Part shown: positions 11,328 through 19,975 of the stretch, in pieces | How the letters are laid out: each line of letters starts with the position of its first letter | Position numbering within the stretch: position 1 is the first letter of the stretch | Source of the DNA: Magnetospirillum aberrantis SpK | GTDB lineage: Bacteria > Pseudomonadota > Alphaproteobacteria > Rhodospirillales > Magnetospirillaceae | Direction: 5' to 3' | DNA length: 59,086 nt | Assembly (NCBI RefSeq): GCF_011022235.1 | Contig: NZ_JAAIYP010000009.1 | Span: 1-59,086 of the forward strand | The notes under the pieces: model-generated | Seen by the model: the letters and a program-made list of their open reading frames with translations, nothing else | The model's database searches: none | Told to the model about the DNA's origin: nothing | Made by a program: the position numbers and the translations under genes

Positions 11328-11900
11328 ATGACCAGCCTGCCCAATCTTCTGACTTTGTCGCGCATCGTCGTGATCCCGCTGGTGGTCGCCACGTTCTACG
11401 TGGACGGCGCCCTGGCCCGTTGGGTTGCCTGTGCGTTGTTCGTGGCGGCGGCCATCACCGATTGGTTCGACGGCTATCTGGCGCGGTCGCGCAATCAGGT
11501 TTCGGCGCTGGGCCGCTTCCTTGATCCCATCGCCGACAAGTTGCTGGTGGCCGCCGTGCTGTTGATGTTGGTGGCGTTCGACCGGGTGGCACCGGCCACC
11601 GTTCCCGCCGCTTTGGTTATCTTGCTGCGTGAGATCCTGGTTTCGGGTTTGCGCGAGTTCCTGGCGGAAATCCGCATCGGCATGCCGGTCAGCCGTCTGG
11701 CCAAATGGAAAACGGCGATTCAGATGGTGGCCTTGGCGGTGTTGCTGGTGGGGGATGTCGGTCCGGCCGAGGTGCCGGTTCGCCAGATCGGCGAGGTGTG
11801 CCTGTGGGCGGCGGCGGTGTTGACCATGATCACCGGCTGGGACTACCTGCGTTCCGGGCTCAAGCACATGCGGGCCGCGCCGACCAAGGCGGCGCCATGA
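11328..11900 (+). CDS. pgsA: CDP-diacylglycerol-glycerol-3-phosphate 3-phosphatidyltransferase
   Basis: 190 residues. It transfers the phosphatidyl group of CDP-diacylglycerol to glycerol-3-phosphate, the committed step to phosphatidylglycerol and cardiolipin, in the inner membrane. The CDP-alcohol phosphotransferase signature DGxxAR-x8-GxxxDxxxD is intact, from DGYLARSR to GRFLDPIADK (about residues 47-69). Several hydrophobic helices follow. The N-terminus LPNLLTLSRIVVIP is typical of PgsA. The stop overlaps the mobB start (ATGA), indicating coupling with the molybdenum cofactor genes. Confidence 0.95.
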   Translation: MTSLPNLLTLSRIVVIPLVVATFYVDGALARWVACALFVAAAITDWFDGYLARSRNQVSALGRFLDPIADKLLVAAVLLMLVAFDRVAPATVPAALVILLREILVSGLREFLAEIRIGMPVSRLAKWKTAIQMVALAVLLVGDVGPAEVPVRQIGEVCLWAAAVLTMITGWDYLRSGLKHMRAAPTKAAP

Positions 11901-12394
11901 GGCTGTTCGGCTTTGTCGGACATTCCGGCAGCGGCAAGACCAGCCTGTTGATCAAAACCATTCCGTTGCTTTCCGCGCGTGGCCTGCGGGTCTCCACCAT
12001 CAAACAGGCACGGGCCGAGTTCGACATCGACGTTCCCGGTAAGGATTCCTATGAACATCGCCGCGCCGGCGCAGCCGAGGTTCTGGTGGCTTCGGCCCGT
12101 CGCTGGGCCTTGACCCACGAATACCGCGACGAGCCGGAATGGAGCATGGAGCAGGTTCTGGCCCGGCTCGATCCGGTCGATCTGGTTCTTGTGGAAGGTT
12201 TCCGCGCCTGGTCACACCCCCGCATCGAGGTATGGCGCCCCGAACTGGGGCAGGCCCCGCTTTTCCCGGATGATCCGCTGACGCTGGCGGTGGCCTCCAC
12301 CGCCTCTTTCGTCCCCGGCCTCGACCGGCCGTTGCTGGCCTTGGACGATACGGCGGCCATCGTTGATTTCGTGTTGCGTGAGGGGGAGAGATGA
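11897..12394 (+). CDS. mobB: Molybdopterin-guanine dinucleotide biosynthesis protein MobB
   Basis: 165 residues. MobB is a GTP-binding accessory that helps MobA attach GMP to molybdenum cofactor. The P-loop GHSGSGKTS sits at residues 7-15; 'KQARAEFDIDVPGKDSYEHRRAGA' corresponds to the usual MobB motif and 'VDLVLVEGF' to its Walker-B region. The ATG overlaps the pgsA stop by four bases, and the stop overlaps the moeA start in the same way. Longer in-frame extensions upstream run inside pgsA and have no MobB-like features. Confidence 0.93.
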   Translation: MRLFGFVGHSGSGKTSLLIKTIPLLSARGLRVSTIKQARAEFDIDVPGKDSYEHRRAGAAEVLVASARRWALTHEYRDEPEWSMEQVLARLDPVDLVLVEGFRAWSHPRIEVWRPELGQAPLFPDDPLTLAVASTASFVPGLDRPLLALDDTAAIVDFVLREGER

Positions 12395-13620
12395 CCGATT
12401 TCACCGTGGGGACGGGGATGTTGCGGGTGGAAGAGGCGTTGACGCTGCTTTCCCGGCGGGTCGCGGTCCTGGACGGTGTCGAGGAAGTGTGTCTGGCCGA
12501 CGCCCTGGGGCGGGTGCTGGCCGAAGACGTGGTCTCGCCGCTGGATGTGCCGCCGCACGCCAATTCCGCCGTTGACGGCTGGGGCTTCGCCGCCGCCGGC
12601 CGTCCCGCCGATGGCCGGATGACGGTGGCCGGAACGGTCGCCGCCGGACACCCCTTTGTCGGGGCGGTGCCGGTGGGGATGGCGGTGCGCATCCTGACCG
12701 GCGCGCCGGTGCCCGACGGTGTCGATTGTGTCGCCATGCAGGAAGATTGTTCGGGCGAGGGGGGCGTGGTGACGGCACCGATGCTTGCTCCCGGTACCAA
12801 CGTGCGGGCGCAAGGCGAGGACGTGGCCCAGGGGGCGACGGTGCTGGCCGCCGGCATCCGTCTGCGGCCCCAGGATTTGGGATTGGCCGCCGCCACCGGC
12901 CGGACCCGTCTGGTGGTGCGGCGCCGTTTGCGTGCGGCGGTGTTCTCCACCGGTGACGAAATCAACGAACCAGGGGCGCCGTTGCCGCCGGGTGGCATCT
13001 ACGACACCAACCGCACCACCGCCTGTTCCCTGTTGCGGTCGCTGGGGGCCGAGGTCACCGATCTCGGCATCCTGCCCGACCGACGCGAGGTGATCCGCGA
13101 CGCCCTGGCCCGTGCCGCCACGGGACACGACCTGATTTTGACCTCGGGCGGCGTGTCGGTGGGTGACGAGGACCATGTCAAGGCGGCGGTCGAGGCGTGC
13201 GGTTCCCTGCATTTCTGGAAGATGGCCATCAAACCGGGCAAGCCGGTGGCGTTGGGACGGGTCGGCGCGGCGGCTTTCGTCGGTTTGCCGGGCAATCCGG
13301 TGGCGGTGATGGTGACGTTCTTGCTGGTGGCCCGGCCCTTGGTGCTGGGCATGATGGGGATCAAGGACAGCGCCGTGCCGCGCTATAGGGTAGAGGCCGG
13401 TTTCGCCTTTCGTCGCAAGCCCGGACGTCGTGAATGGCTGCGCGCGCGGGTGCGGACTGACGATGGGCGGTTGGTAGCCGAGAAGTTTCCGTCCGACGGT
13501 TCCGGCGTGCTGACCTCCATGGTGTGGTCGGACGGTCTGGTGGAACTGCCCGAGGATGTGGCTGAGGTGTCGCCGGGCGACGCTCTCGCCTACGTTCCCT
13601 ATGCGGAGATGCTGCGATGA
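12391..13620 (+). CDS. moeA: Molybdopterin molybdenumtransferase MoeA
   Basis: 409 residues, full length for the family. MoeA inserts molybdate into adenylylated molybdopterin. Typical segments: the N-terminal 'VEEALTLLSRRV' helix, 'PPHANSAVDGWGF' (family form: SAMDGYA), 'LTGAPVPDGVDCVAMQED', the MoCF-binding 'TSGGVSVGDEDHV' (about 251) and 'GLPGNPVAVMVTF' (about 297), then the C-terminal beta domain. Val replaces the more common Met in the SAMDG motif. It lies between mobB and moaD with four-base overlaps at both ends, so all are probably translated from one message. Confidence 0.95.
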   Translation: MTDFTVGTGMLRVEEALTLLSRRVAVLDGVEEVCLADALGRVLAEDVVSPLDVPPHANSAVDGWGFAAAGRPADGRMTVAGTVAAGHPFVGAVPVGMAVRILTGAPVPDGVDCVAMQEDCSGEGGVVTAPMLAPGTNVRAQGEDVAQGATVLAAGIRLRPQDLGLAAATGRTRLVVRRRLRAAVFSTGDEINEPGAPLPPGGIYDTNRTTACSLLRSLGAEVTDLGILPDRREVIRDALARAATGHDLILTSGGVSVGDEDHVKAAVEACGSLHFWKMAIKPGKPVALGRVGAAAFVGLPGNPVAVMVTFLLVARPLVLGMMGIKDSAVPRYRVEAGFAFRRKPGRREWLRARVRTDDGRLVAEKFPSDGSGVLTSMVWSDGLVELPEDVAEVSPGDALAYVPYAEMLR

Positions 13621-13868
13621 AGGTGCTGTATTTCGCCTGGCTGCGGACCAAGGCCGGCGTTGGCGAGGAAGAGGTGGCGCCGCCGGCCGAGGTGACGACC
13701 GTCGGCGCCCTGGTGGAGTGGCTGAAGGGGCGCGATCCCGCCCTTGCCGAGGCTTTCGCCGACATGCGGCTGATCCGGGTGGCGGTGAACCAGGATTACG
13801 CCGGGCTGGACCATTGTGTCGGAACGGGGGACGAGGTCGCTTTCTTTCCGCCGGTCACCGGGGGCTGA
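13617..13868 (+). CDS. moaD: Molybdopterin synthase small subunit MoaD
   Basis: 83 residues with a ubiquitin-like beta-grasp fold, ending in the obligatory Gly-Gly (FFPPVTGG). That tail is adenylylated and thiocarboxylated to donate sulfur to precursor Z in the MoaD/MoaE complex. The length is normal. The start overlaps the moeA stop, and moaE begins four bases after the moaD stop. Confidence 0.95.
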   Translation: MKVLYFAWLRTKAGVGEEEVAPPAEVTTVGALVEWLKGRDPALAEAFADMRLIRVAVNQDYAGLDHCVGTGDEVAFFPPVTGG

Positions 13869-13872
13869 GGCG

Positions 13873-14328
13873 ATGATCCGGGTTCAGGCCGAAGATTTCG
13901 ATGCCGGTGCCGAACTGGCGGCCTTTGCCTCCGGCAATGGTCGGGTCGGTGGCGTGTGCATGTTTCTTGGCCTGGTGCGTGATTACATGGGGGACGGCAC
14001 CGAGGTTTCCGCCATGACCTTGGAACATTATCCCGGCATGACGGAAAAGCAGTTGGCCGCCATCGAGACCGAGGCGCGGCGGCGGTGGCCGCTCGAGGAT
14101 ACGCTGATCATCCATCGCCATGGCCGTTTGGCGGCTGGGGATCGTATTGTCCTGGTGGCCACCGCCTCGGCCCATCGCGACGCCGCGTTCGAATCCTGTC
14201 GCTTCCTGATGGACTGGCTGAAGACCAAGGCGCCGTTCTGGAAGATCGAGCATACGTCCGCCGGCGACCGCTGGGTCGAGGCCAAGGAAGCCGACGAATC
14301 CCAGGCTGCGCGCTGGAACAAGGCCTGA
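13873..14328 (+). CDS. moaE: Molybdopterin synthase catalytic subunit MoaE
   Basis: 151 residues. MoaE converts cyclic pyranopterin monophosphate to molybdopterin with sulfur from MoaD. Signature segments: 'GGVCMFLGLVRDYMGD', 'LEHYPGMTEKQL', 'IIHRHGRLAAGDRIVLV' and the active-site region 'WLKTKAPFWKIEH' with its conserved lysines. I chose the ATG at 13873, four bases after moaD; the frame is open upstream but overlaps moaD. MoaA, MoaC and MobA are not in the window. Confidence 0.95.
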   Translation: MIRVQAEDFDAGAELAAFASGNGRVGGVCMFLGLVRDYMGDGTEVSAMTLEHYPGMTEKQLAAIETEARRRWPLEDTLIIHRHGRLAAGDRIVLVATASAHRDAAFESCRFLMDWLKTKAPFWKIEHTSAGDRWVEAKEADESQAARWNKA

Positions 14329-14433
14329 GCCCTATGGCCGATGGCCGATGGTGCCGTCGTTCCAAAGATTGATTGCGAACAGAGTGACGTTTCCGGCATA
14401 AGTCCCGCCCCATGGTTGAGCGGGTAAGAGCAA

Positions 14434-14685
14434 TTGAAGATCGGAAATGTCGTAACGGCCCTGGAACGGCTGAGTGGGGCCGTCGATGCCATGCAGCGCG
14501 AGACGGTGTCGTGCCGCCGCAATCTGATGGTGTTCCGGGCTCGGATGGACAGCGTCGGCACCAAGGTCGCGGCCATGCAGGACAGCTTGGTGCGGACCAT
14601 GGACATCTTGCTGGAGGCGGAAACCGAGGCGCGTCGCGCCGCCGATATTTTCCGCGCCACCGCCCAGGGCCATTCGGCGGCCTGA
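14434..14685 (+). CDS. Small helical protein of unknown function
   Basis: 83 residues if the TTG at 14434 is used; the first ATG (14489) would give 64. No family recognised. The sequence is entirely helix-forming and probably coiled-coil, with alternating hydrophobic residues, and no membrane segment or signal peptide. It lies 105 bases after moaE, at the convergent end of a chemoreceptor gene, and may be unrelated to molybdenum cofactor. The gene call rests on codon pattern and a GGTAAGAG upstream of the TTG. Confidence 0.5.
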   Translation: MKIGNVVTALERLSGAVDAMQRETVSCRRNLMVFRARMDSVGTKVAAMQDSLVRTMDILLEAETEARRAADIFRATAQGHSAA

Positions 14686-14704
14686 CCTCTCTTTTCGCAA
14701 ACAA

Positions 14705-14738
14705 AACTCCCCGGCTGACCTGGGTCAGCCGGGGAGTT
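14705..14738 (-). terminator. Terminator of the heme-motif chemoreceptor gene
   Basis: A perfect 16-base inverted repeat (AACTCCCCGGCTGACC and its complement) separated by two bases. Read on the minus strand it is followed by TTTTGTTTGC, 18 bases past the chemoreceptor stop. It may also stop plus-strand transcripts from the small upstream gene. Confidence 0.85.
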
Positions 14739-14755
14739 GGTCGCTGTGGTCGGGT

Positions 14756-16459
14756 TCAGGCCTCGCGGATGGCATTCAGGAAGGTGGCGACTTCCTGACG
14801 CAAGGTTGCCGCCTGGGTCTGCAACTGCTCGACCGAACTCAACACGTCGCGGGCCGCCTGGTCGGTTTCGTGCATGGACCGGCTGACCTCGGTGATATTT
14901 TCGTACACTTGGTTGGTGCCGGTGGCGGCATGGTCGATGTTGCGGGCGATTTCCTGGGTGGCGGCACCTTGTTCCTCGATGGCCGAGGCGATGGTGGTAG
15001 TGATGCCGTCCATGCTGGAAATGGTCGAGCCGATTCCCTTGATGGCGCTGACGGTGGAATGGGTTTCCTTTTGGATGGTGGAAACCTGGGCCGAGATGTC
15101 CTCGGTGGCGTGCACGGTCTGACGCGCCAGATTCTTGACCTCGCTGGCCACCACGGCGAAGCCCTTTCCGGCGTCGCCGGCGCGTGCCGCCTCGACCGTG
15201 GCGTTCAGGGCCAACAGGTTGGTCTGTTCGGCGATGCCGGTGATCAGTTCGATGATCTCGCCGATCTTGTCCGCCGATCCGGCAAGGCCGGTGACGCGGG
15301 TGTTGACCCCGTCCGCTTCGCGCGTGCAACTGGCCGCCACCTGATTGGACATGGCCACCTGTTCGGCGATTTCGGTGATGGATTTCGACAGCACTTCCGC
15401 CGCCTCGGCCACCATGCGCACGTTGGCGTTGGCGTCGTTGGCGGTGGCGGCCGCGGTGCGTGCACGCTCGTTGGCGGCATCGGCGAAATCGACCATGCGC
15501 CGTGCCGTCTGGGTCATGGCCTGGGCCGAGGCCGAGACGGTCTCCAGCACGCTGGCCACCGCACGGTCGAAATTACCGATCAGACCCTCGAGCCGCTGCA
15601 TGCGCGCCTCGCGCGCTTCGGCTTCGCGGGCGGCTTCGGTCTCCATGGCCTGCTTGGCCTTGGTGTTCTCCTTGAACACCTGCACGGCGCGGGCGATGTC
15701 GCCCACCTCGTCGCGGCGATCCAGGTCGGGAATGTCGATGGCGACGTCGCCCTTGGCCAGCGAATTCATGCGTTTGGTCATGTCGCCGATGGGGGCGGTG
15801 ATGACGCTGGTCAGAATCCAGCGCACGCCCAACACCGCCAGGATGGTGGCGATCACGCCGCCGACGATCAGGAAGGTCAGGATCTTCTTGAGCTTGGCCT
15901 CGGCTTCGGTGGTGGTCAGCGAGGACGAAAGCACGGCGATGACGTCGCCCTTTTCCATGCCCATGCCGCCGTGGCAAGCGAAACAGACTTCCTGGTCGGC
16001 GCCGTCGGTGACGCCCAGCACGATGGGATAGGCGTAGCGGTAGGTGCCATCGACGAAGCGTCCCACCGCCTGCTTGCCTTCGATGGCTTCACGGTCCAAA
16101 TCGTCCTGGGGCGGCTTGGCCGGGGTGCCGGGTTCGGTTTCCGCCATGTAGGTGGCCACCTTGGGCCCCCAGGCGCTCCACACCTTGCCGGGATAATGGA
16201 CGTTGCGGCTGCCGAACCAGTTGTTGAACACCTGGATGCCGATGTTGTCGCCGTCTTCGGGGCGCTTGGCCATGACGTTGAGGATCAGGGCATGCAGCGA
16301 CGTCATCTCGTTGATCGACAATTGCTGCAACTGCCGTTCCATCTCGGCCCGTTCAAAACGGGCGATGACAACGACGACGCTGGCGACCAGCGCGATGACG
16401 CCGACGCCGATGATGATCATGAAGCGGCTGGAGAGCCGAAGGTTTCGCCAGGCTTTCAC
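14756..16459 (-). CDS. Methyl-accepting chemotaxis protein with a periplasmic c-type heme motif
   Basis: 567 residues from the GTG at 16459, chosen because GGAAG lies five bases upstream; GTG at 16471 is also possible. An N-terminal membrane helix ([19 protein letters not shown]) precedes a periplasmic domain of the DUF3365/Tll0287-like type, containing CFACH (Cys159, Cys162, His163), a single covalent heme site. A second membrane helix, a HAMP domain and a signalling domain with '[32 protein letters not shown]' split over the hairpin follow. There is no C-terminal CheR-binding pentapeptide. It probably senses redox state, oxygen or another heme ligand and drives energy taxis through CheA/CheW. 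It is divergent from the MarR gene. Confidence 0.92.
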   Translation of the reverse strand: MKAWRNLRLSSRFMIIIGVGVIALVASVVVVIARFERAEMERQLQQLSINEMTSLHALILNVMAKRPEDGDNIGIQVFNNWFGSRNVHYPGKVWSAWGPKVATYMAETEPGTPAKPPQDDLDREAIEGKQAVGRFVDGTYRYAYPIVLGVTDGADQEVCFACHGGMGMEKGDVIAVLSSSLTTTEAEAKLKKILTFLIVGGVIATILAVLGVRWILTSVITAPIGDMTKRMNSLAKGDVAIDIPDLDRRDEVGDIARAVQVFKENTKAKQAMETEAAREAEAREARMQRLEGLIGNFDRAVASVLETVSASAQAMTQTARRMVDFADAANERARTAAATANDANANVRMVAEAAEVLSKSITEIAEQVAMSNQVAASCTREADGVNTRVTGLAGSADKIGEIIELITGIAEQTNLLALNATVEAARAGDAGKGFAVVASEVKNLARQTVHATEDISAQVSTIQKETHSTVSAIKGIGSTISSMDGITTTIASAIEEQGAATQEIARNIDHAATGTNQVYENITEVSRSMHETDQAARDVLSSVEQLQTQAATLRQEVATFLNAIREA

Positions 16460-16742
16460 TGAAACTTCCACCCGTTGTCCGACATCAAGCCCTGTCCCCT
16501 GGGCTCGGTGTGCACACGCCCCCGTAACGAAGGTATTATGAACCGGAAATATTTTAAATACCGAGATGAAAGCCTGAGGCAAAAAAGTTAAGGAATCTGG
16601 AAAGGATTCAGTTTCCCCCTTTGCCCGTAAGCGTTGACTTGGGTCATCATCGGGAAGTCTGGCGTGTGCGTATCGTGCTGTTTTTGGGTTTCACGTGCAA
16701 AGGACTTGCGCGATGTGGTGCTTTCAGGCCATATAAGTCAAC

Positions 16743-17240
16743 ATGACTGACGTAAAAACCGGCATCAACCCGTTGTTCCTGCGTGAAGAGGAATTGCGCC
16801 AGGGCCTGGAACTTCTGTTCTTCGCCTATCGCGATTTCACTGGCGAGGCCGACGCCATCCTGGACGAATACGGGTTCGGCCGCGCCCATCATCGGGTGAT
16901 CTATTTCGTCGGCCGCAATCCGGGCATGACGGTTTCCGATCTTTTGGGCATCCTCAGGATCACCAAGCAATCGTTGTCGCGGGTTCTTGGACAACTGGTC
17001 GAGGAAGGGTTCATCACCCAGCGTCCCGGGACGCGGGACCGTCGCCAGCGCCTGTTGGAGCTGACCGAGAAGGGGGTGGAGCTGGAACGCCAGTTGACCG
17101 AGCGCCAGCGAGCCCGCATCGCGCGGGCCTATCGCGCCGCCGGAGCCGAGGCGGTCGAGGGATACCGCAAGGTTCTGCTTGGACTGATCGACGAGGCCGA
17201 CCGCGCGCGATTCCCCGCCCGCACCCCCGGCCGCCGCTAG
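16743..17240 (+). CDS. MarR-family transcriptional regulator (PetP-like position)
   Basis: 165 residues with the winged helix-turn-helix of MarR: 'HHRVIYFVGRNPGMTVSDLL' and 'ITKQSLSRVLGQLVEEGFI', then the wing 'RPGTRDRRQRLLELTEKG'. It presumably acts as a dimeric DNA-binding repressor or activator. It is followed after 22 bases by an OmpR-type regulator and then a histidine kinase. The same order is known for petP-petR of Rhodobacter, where the MarR and OmpR proteins control cytochrome bc1. Transfer of that function here is inference. Confidence 0.9.
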   Translation: MTDVKTGINPLFLREEELRQGLELLFFAYRDFTGEADAILDEYGFGRAHHRVIYFVGRNPGMTVSDLLGILRITKQSLSRVLGQLVEEGFITQRPGTRDRRQRLLELTEKGVELERQLTERQRARIARAYRAAGAEAVEGYRKVLLGLIDEADRARFPARTPGRR

Positions 17241-17262
17241 TTCGGGCGAAAGGAGGCCCGCC

Positions 17263-17949
17263 GTGGAGGATCTTCCCCATATCCTGGTGGTGGACGACGA
17301 CACCCGCTTGCGGACCTTGTTGCGCAAATACCTGTCCGACAACGGCTATCTGGTCAGCGTCGCCGCCGATGCCGCCGAGGCCCGCGTCAAGATGGCGGCG
17401 CTGGCGGTGGACCTGTTGGTCCTCGACGTGATGATGCCGGGCGAGGACGGGCTCAGCCTGACGCGCGATCTGCGCGGCGGCGCCAACACCGTGCCCATCC
17501 TGCTGCTGACCGCCATGGGCGAGGTGGACGACCGCATCAACGGGCTCGAGGCCGGGGCCGACGATTACTTGTCCAAGCCGTTCGAACCGCGCGAGTTGCT
17601 GTTGCGCATCGCCTCGATCCTGCGTCGGACGCCCAAGCCCGAGATCGAACCGCCGCAGGTGCTGGGCCTGGGGGCGTTCTCCTGGGATCCGACGCGGCAG
17701 GAATTGTCGAAAGGCGACGAGGTCGTTCATCTGACCACCGCCGAACGCGAGCTCATGGCCATTCTGGCCGAGAGCGTGGGAACGGCGGTGTCGCGCGACG
17801 ATCTGGCGACCCGTACCGGCAATGCCGCCAACACGCGCGCCGTCGACGTCCAGGTGACCCGCCTGCGCAAGAAGCTCGAGGATGACCCGCGCACGCCACG
17901 CTACCTCCAGACGGTACGCGGCATGGGCTACATGCTGAGGCCCGATTGA
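17263..17949 (+). CDS. OmpR-family response regulator (PetR-like)
   Basis: 228 residues, GTG start after GAAAGGAGG. The receiver domain has the acidic pocket Asp11-13, phospho-acceptor Asp55 in LLVLDVMMPG, and Lys in 'YLSKPFEP'. The C-terminal winged helix has 'LTTAERELMAIL' and 'TRAVDVQVTRLRKKLEDD...LQTVRGMGYML'. It binds promoter DNA when phosphorylated by the kinase that starts two bases after its stop. A PetR-like assignment follows from the MarR neighbour and is not proven. Confidence 0.93.
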   Translation: MEDLPHILVVDDDTRLRTLLRKYLSDNGYLVSVAADAAEARVKMAALAVDLLVLDVMMPGEDGLSLTRDLRGGANTVPILLLTAMGEVDDRINGLEAGADDYLSKPFEPRELLLRIASILRRTPKPEIEPPQVLGLGAFSWDPTRQELSKGDEVVHLTTAERELMAILAESVGTAVSRDDLATRTGNAANTRAVDVQVTRLRKKLEDDPRTPRYLQTVRGMGYMLRPD

Positions 17950-17950
17950 C

Positions 17951-19276
17951 ATGGTTGGTGTGACGCGTTGGGTGAAGCGCCTGTTGCCGCACGGTTTGCT
18001 GGGGCGGTCCTTGCTGATCATCGTCACGCCTTTGATCGTGGTACAGTTGGTTTCGACCTACATCTTCTACGCCACCCACTGGGACACGGTGGCCAAGCGG
18101 CTGGCCAACGCCCTGGCCGGCGACATCGGCGCGGTGATCGAAACCCTGCGCGCCTTTCCCGACCCGGACAGCCAGGCGCACACCCTGCGGATCGCCGCCA
18201 GCCGCATGGAACTGGACATCCGCTACGAGCCCGAGGGCATCCTGCCCAACGTGCCGGGCGAGCCGCCGGTGGGCATCATGGATGCCGCCCTTTATCAATC
18301 CCTGCGCGAGCGGGTGCAACGGCCGTTCCAGGTGGACAGCGAAAGTTTCGACCGCGAGATCCTGGTCCGCGTCCAGTTGCAGAACGGTCTGCTCGAGGTG
18401 TTCGTGCCGCGGAAGCGGCTGTTCTCCTCGACCACCTACATCTTCGTCTTGTGGATGGTCGGCACCTCGATGCTGTTGCTGGGGATCGCCACCGTGTTCA
18501 TGCGCAACCAGGTTCGCAGTGTGCGCAAGCTGGCCGCCGCCGCCGACAGTTTCGGCAAGGGGCACGACGTTCCCAACTACAAACCCGAAGGCGCGTCCGA
18601 GGTGCGTCAGGCGGCCATGGCCTTTCTGATCATGCGGGACCGTCTGAAACGCCAGATCCAGCAGCGGACCGAGATGCTGGCCGGGGTGTCGCACGATCTG
18701 CGCACGCCGTTGACCCGCATGAAGCTGCAACTGGCCATGATGGGCGAGCTCGAAGGCCGTGTGGAACTGGAAGAGGACGTGGCCGAGATGGAGCGCATGG
18801 TCGAGGGCTATCTGGCCTTCGCCCGTGGCGAGGGCAGCGAGACGCCGGTGCCCACCGATCTGGCCCAGTTGGTCGAGGAGGTGGTCGGGCGTTACCGTCG
18901 CCAGGGCAGCGAAATCGACCTGCATGTTGAAAACGCGGTTTCCCTGACGCTTCGGCCGCACGCCTTGTCGCGTGCCCTGTCCAACCTGATCGGCAACGCG
19001 CTGCGTTACGGCGGGCATGTGTGGGTGCGGGTGGGGTGTCGTCCCGACGGGGTGGACGTGGTGGTCGACGACGACGGCCCCGGCATCCCCGTCAACCAGA
19101 GGGAACAGGTGTTCAAGGCTTTTCACCGGCTCGAAGGGTCGCGCAACGTGGCGACCGGCGGCGTCGGGCTGGGACTGACCATCGCGCGCGACATCGTGCG
19201 CAGCCATGGTGGCGACGTCCTGCTTGAGGACAGTCCGCTGGGCGGCCTCAGGGCACGGCTGCGCCTTCCCCTGTAA
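17951..19276 (+). CDS. EnvZ-type sensor histidine kinase
   Basis: 441 residues. An N-terminal membrane helix (LLIIVTPLIVVQLVSTYIFYA), a periplasmic segment of about 130 residues, a second membrane helix (IFVLWMVGTSMLLLGIATVF) and a HAMP linker lead to the HisKA box 'GVSHDLRTPLTRMKL' (His248). The HATPase lobe follows with 'NLIGNALRYG', 'DDDGPGIP' and 'GVGLGLTIARDIV'. It should phosphorylate the adjacent OmpR-type regulator. The periplasmic region shows no named sensor domain. Confidence 0.93.
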   Translation: MVGVTRWVKRLLPHGLLGRSLLIIVTPLIVVQLVSTYIFYATHWDTVAKRLANALAGDIGAVIETLRAFPDPDSQAHTLRIAASRMELDIRYEPEGILPNVPGEPPVGIMDAALYQSLRERVQRPFQVDSESFDREILVRVQLQNGLLEVFVPRKRLFSSTTYIFVLWMVGTSMLLLGIATVFMRNQVRSVRKLAAAADSFGKGHDVPNYKPEGASEVRQAAMAFLIMRDRLKRQIQQRTEMLAGVSHDLRTPLTRMKLQLAMMGELEGRVELEEDVAEMERMVEGYLAFARGEGSETPVPTDLAQLVEEVVGRYRRQGSEIDLHVENAVSLTLRPHALSRALSNLIGNALRYGGHVWVRVGCRPDGVDVVVDDDGPGIPVNQREQVFKAFHRLEGSRNVATGGVGLGLTIARDIVRSHGGDVLLEDSPLGGLRARLRLPL

Positions 19277-19343
19277 CTCTTCACATTCCCTGCCGCGCCC
19301 TTCGTGTTAGGCTTGCCCGCTTCATTTTTTGGGGGGTGGGGAC

Positions 19344-19970
19344 ATGCTGTCGGTGCTGGTGGGCAACATCAAGGGTGGATGCGGCAAGACCACCATCGCC
19401 ACCCATCTGGCCTCGGCCTTCGCCCAGCGCGGGCTCAAGACCGCCATCGCCGATTGCGACCGCCAGCGTTCGTCGCTCAACTGGCTGCGTCGGCGGGGCG
19501 AAACGGCCGCGCCGGTCATGGGCGTCGACTGGTCCAAGGACCTGGGCGACCCGCCAAAAGGGATCGAGCGGTTGATCATCGACGCCCCCGCCGCCATGCA
19601 TCACAAGGATGTCGAGGATCTGATCCGGGTCGCCGACGTGGTGGTGGTGCCGGTGCTGCCCGGCGCCTTCGACGAGGACGCCACCCAGCACTTCCTGAAG
19701 AAACTGTCCGAGGTCAAGGCGGTGCGCAAGAACAAACGGGTGGTGGCCATCGTCGGCAACCGTCTGCGCCTGGGCACCAAGGCCTCGGAACAATTGGACG
19801 GTTTTTTCGCGTCCTTGGGGTTTCCGGTGGTGGCGCGCTTGCGCGACAGCCAGATTTACCCCAACCTGGCCGCCGTGGGATCGTCGGTGCTCGAGGCTGG
19901 CGACCGTCGGGCACGGGATTACGCCAGCGAATGGACGCCGCTGCTGGCGCTGCTGGACCGTCAGGGTTAG
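19344..19970 (+). CDS. ParA/MinD-like ATPase without a ParB partner
   Basis: 208 residues, ATG after a GGGGGGTGGGG tract. The deviant Walker A motif KGGCGKTT carries the signature Lys, followed by 'IADCDRQRSSLNWL' and 'LIIDAPAAMH'. Short single-domain ParA proteins of this kind position plasmids, chemoreceptor arrays, carboxysomes or other cargo by gradients on the nucleoid. There is no parB gene, parS-like array or cargo gene beside it. The neighbours are a two-component system and an MFS exporter, so its cargo is unknown. Confidence 0.88.
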   Translation: MLSVLVGNIKGGCGKTTIATHLASAFAQRGLKTAIADCDRQRSSLNWLRRRGETAAPVMGVDWSKDLGDPPKGIERLIIDAPAAMHHKDVEDLIRVADVVVVPVLPGAFDEDATQHFLKKLSEVKAVRKNKRVVAIVGNRLRLGTKASEQLDGFFASLGFPVVARLRDSQIYPNLAAVGSSVLEAGDRRARDYASEWTPLLALLDRQG

Positions 19971-19975
19971 GCTTT

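Noticed and set aside
9375-11867. An 830-codon open frame on the minus strand opposite uvrC and pgsA
   Set aside because: The product is His/Gln/Arg-rich with no domain, while the plus-strand frames encode unmistakable UvrC and PgsA. Antisense openness is common at this G+C.
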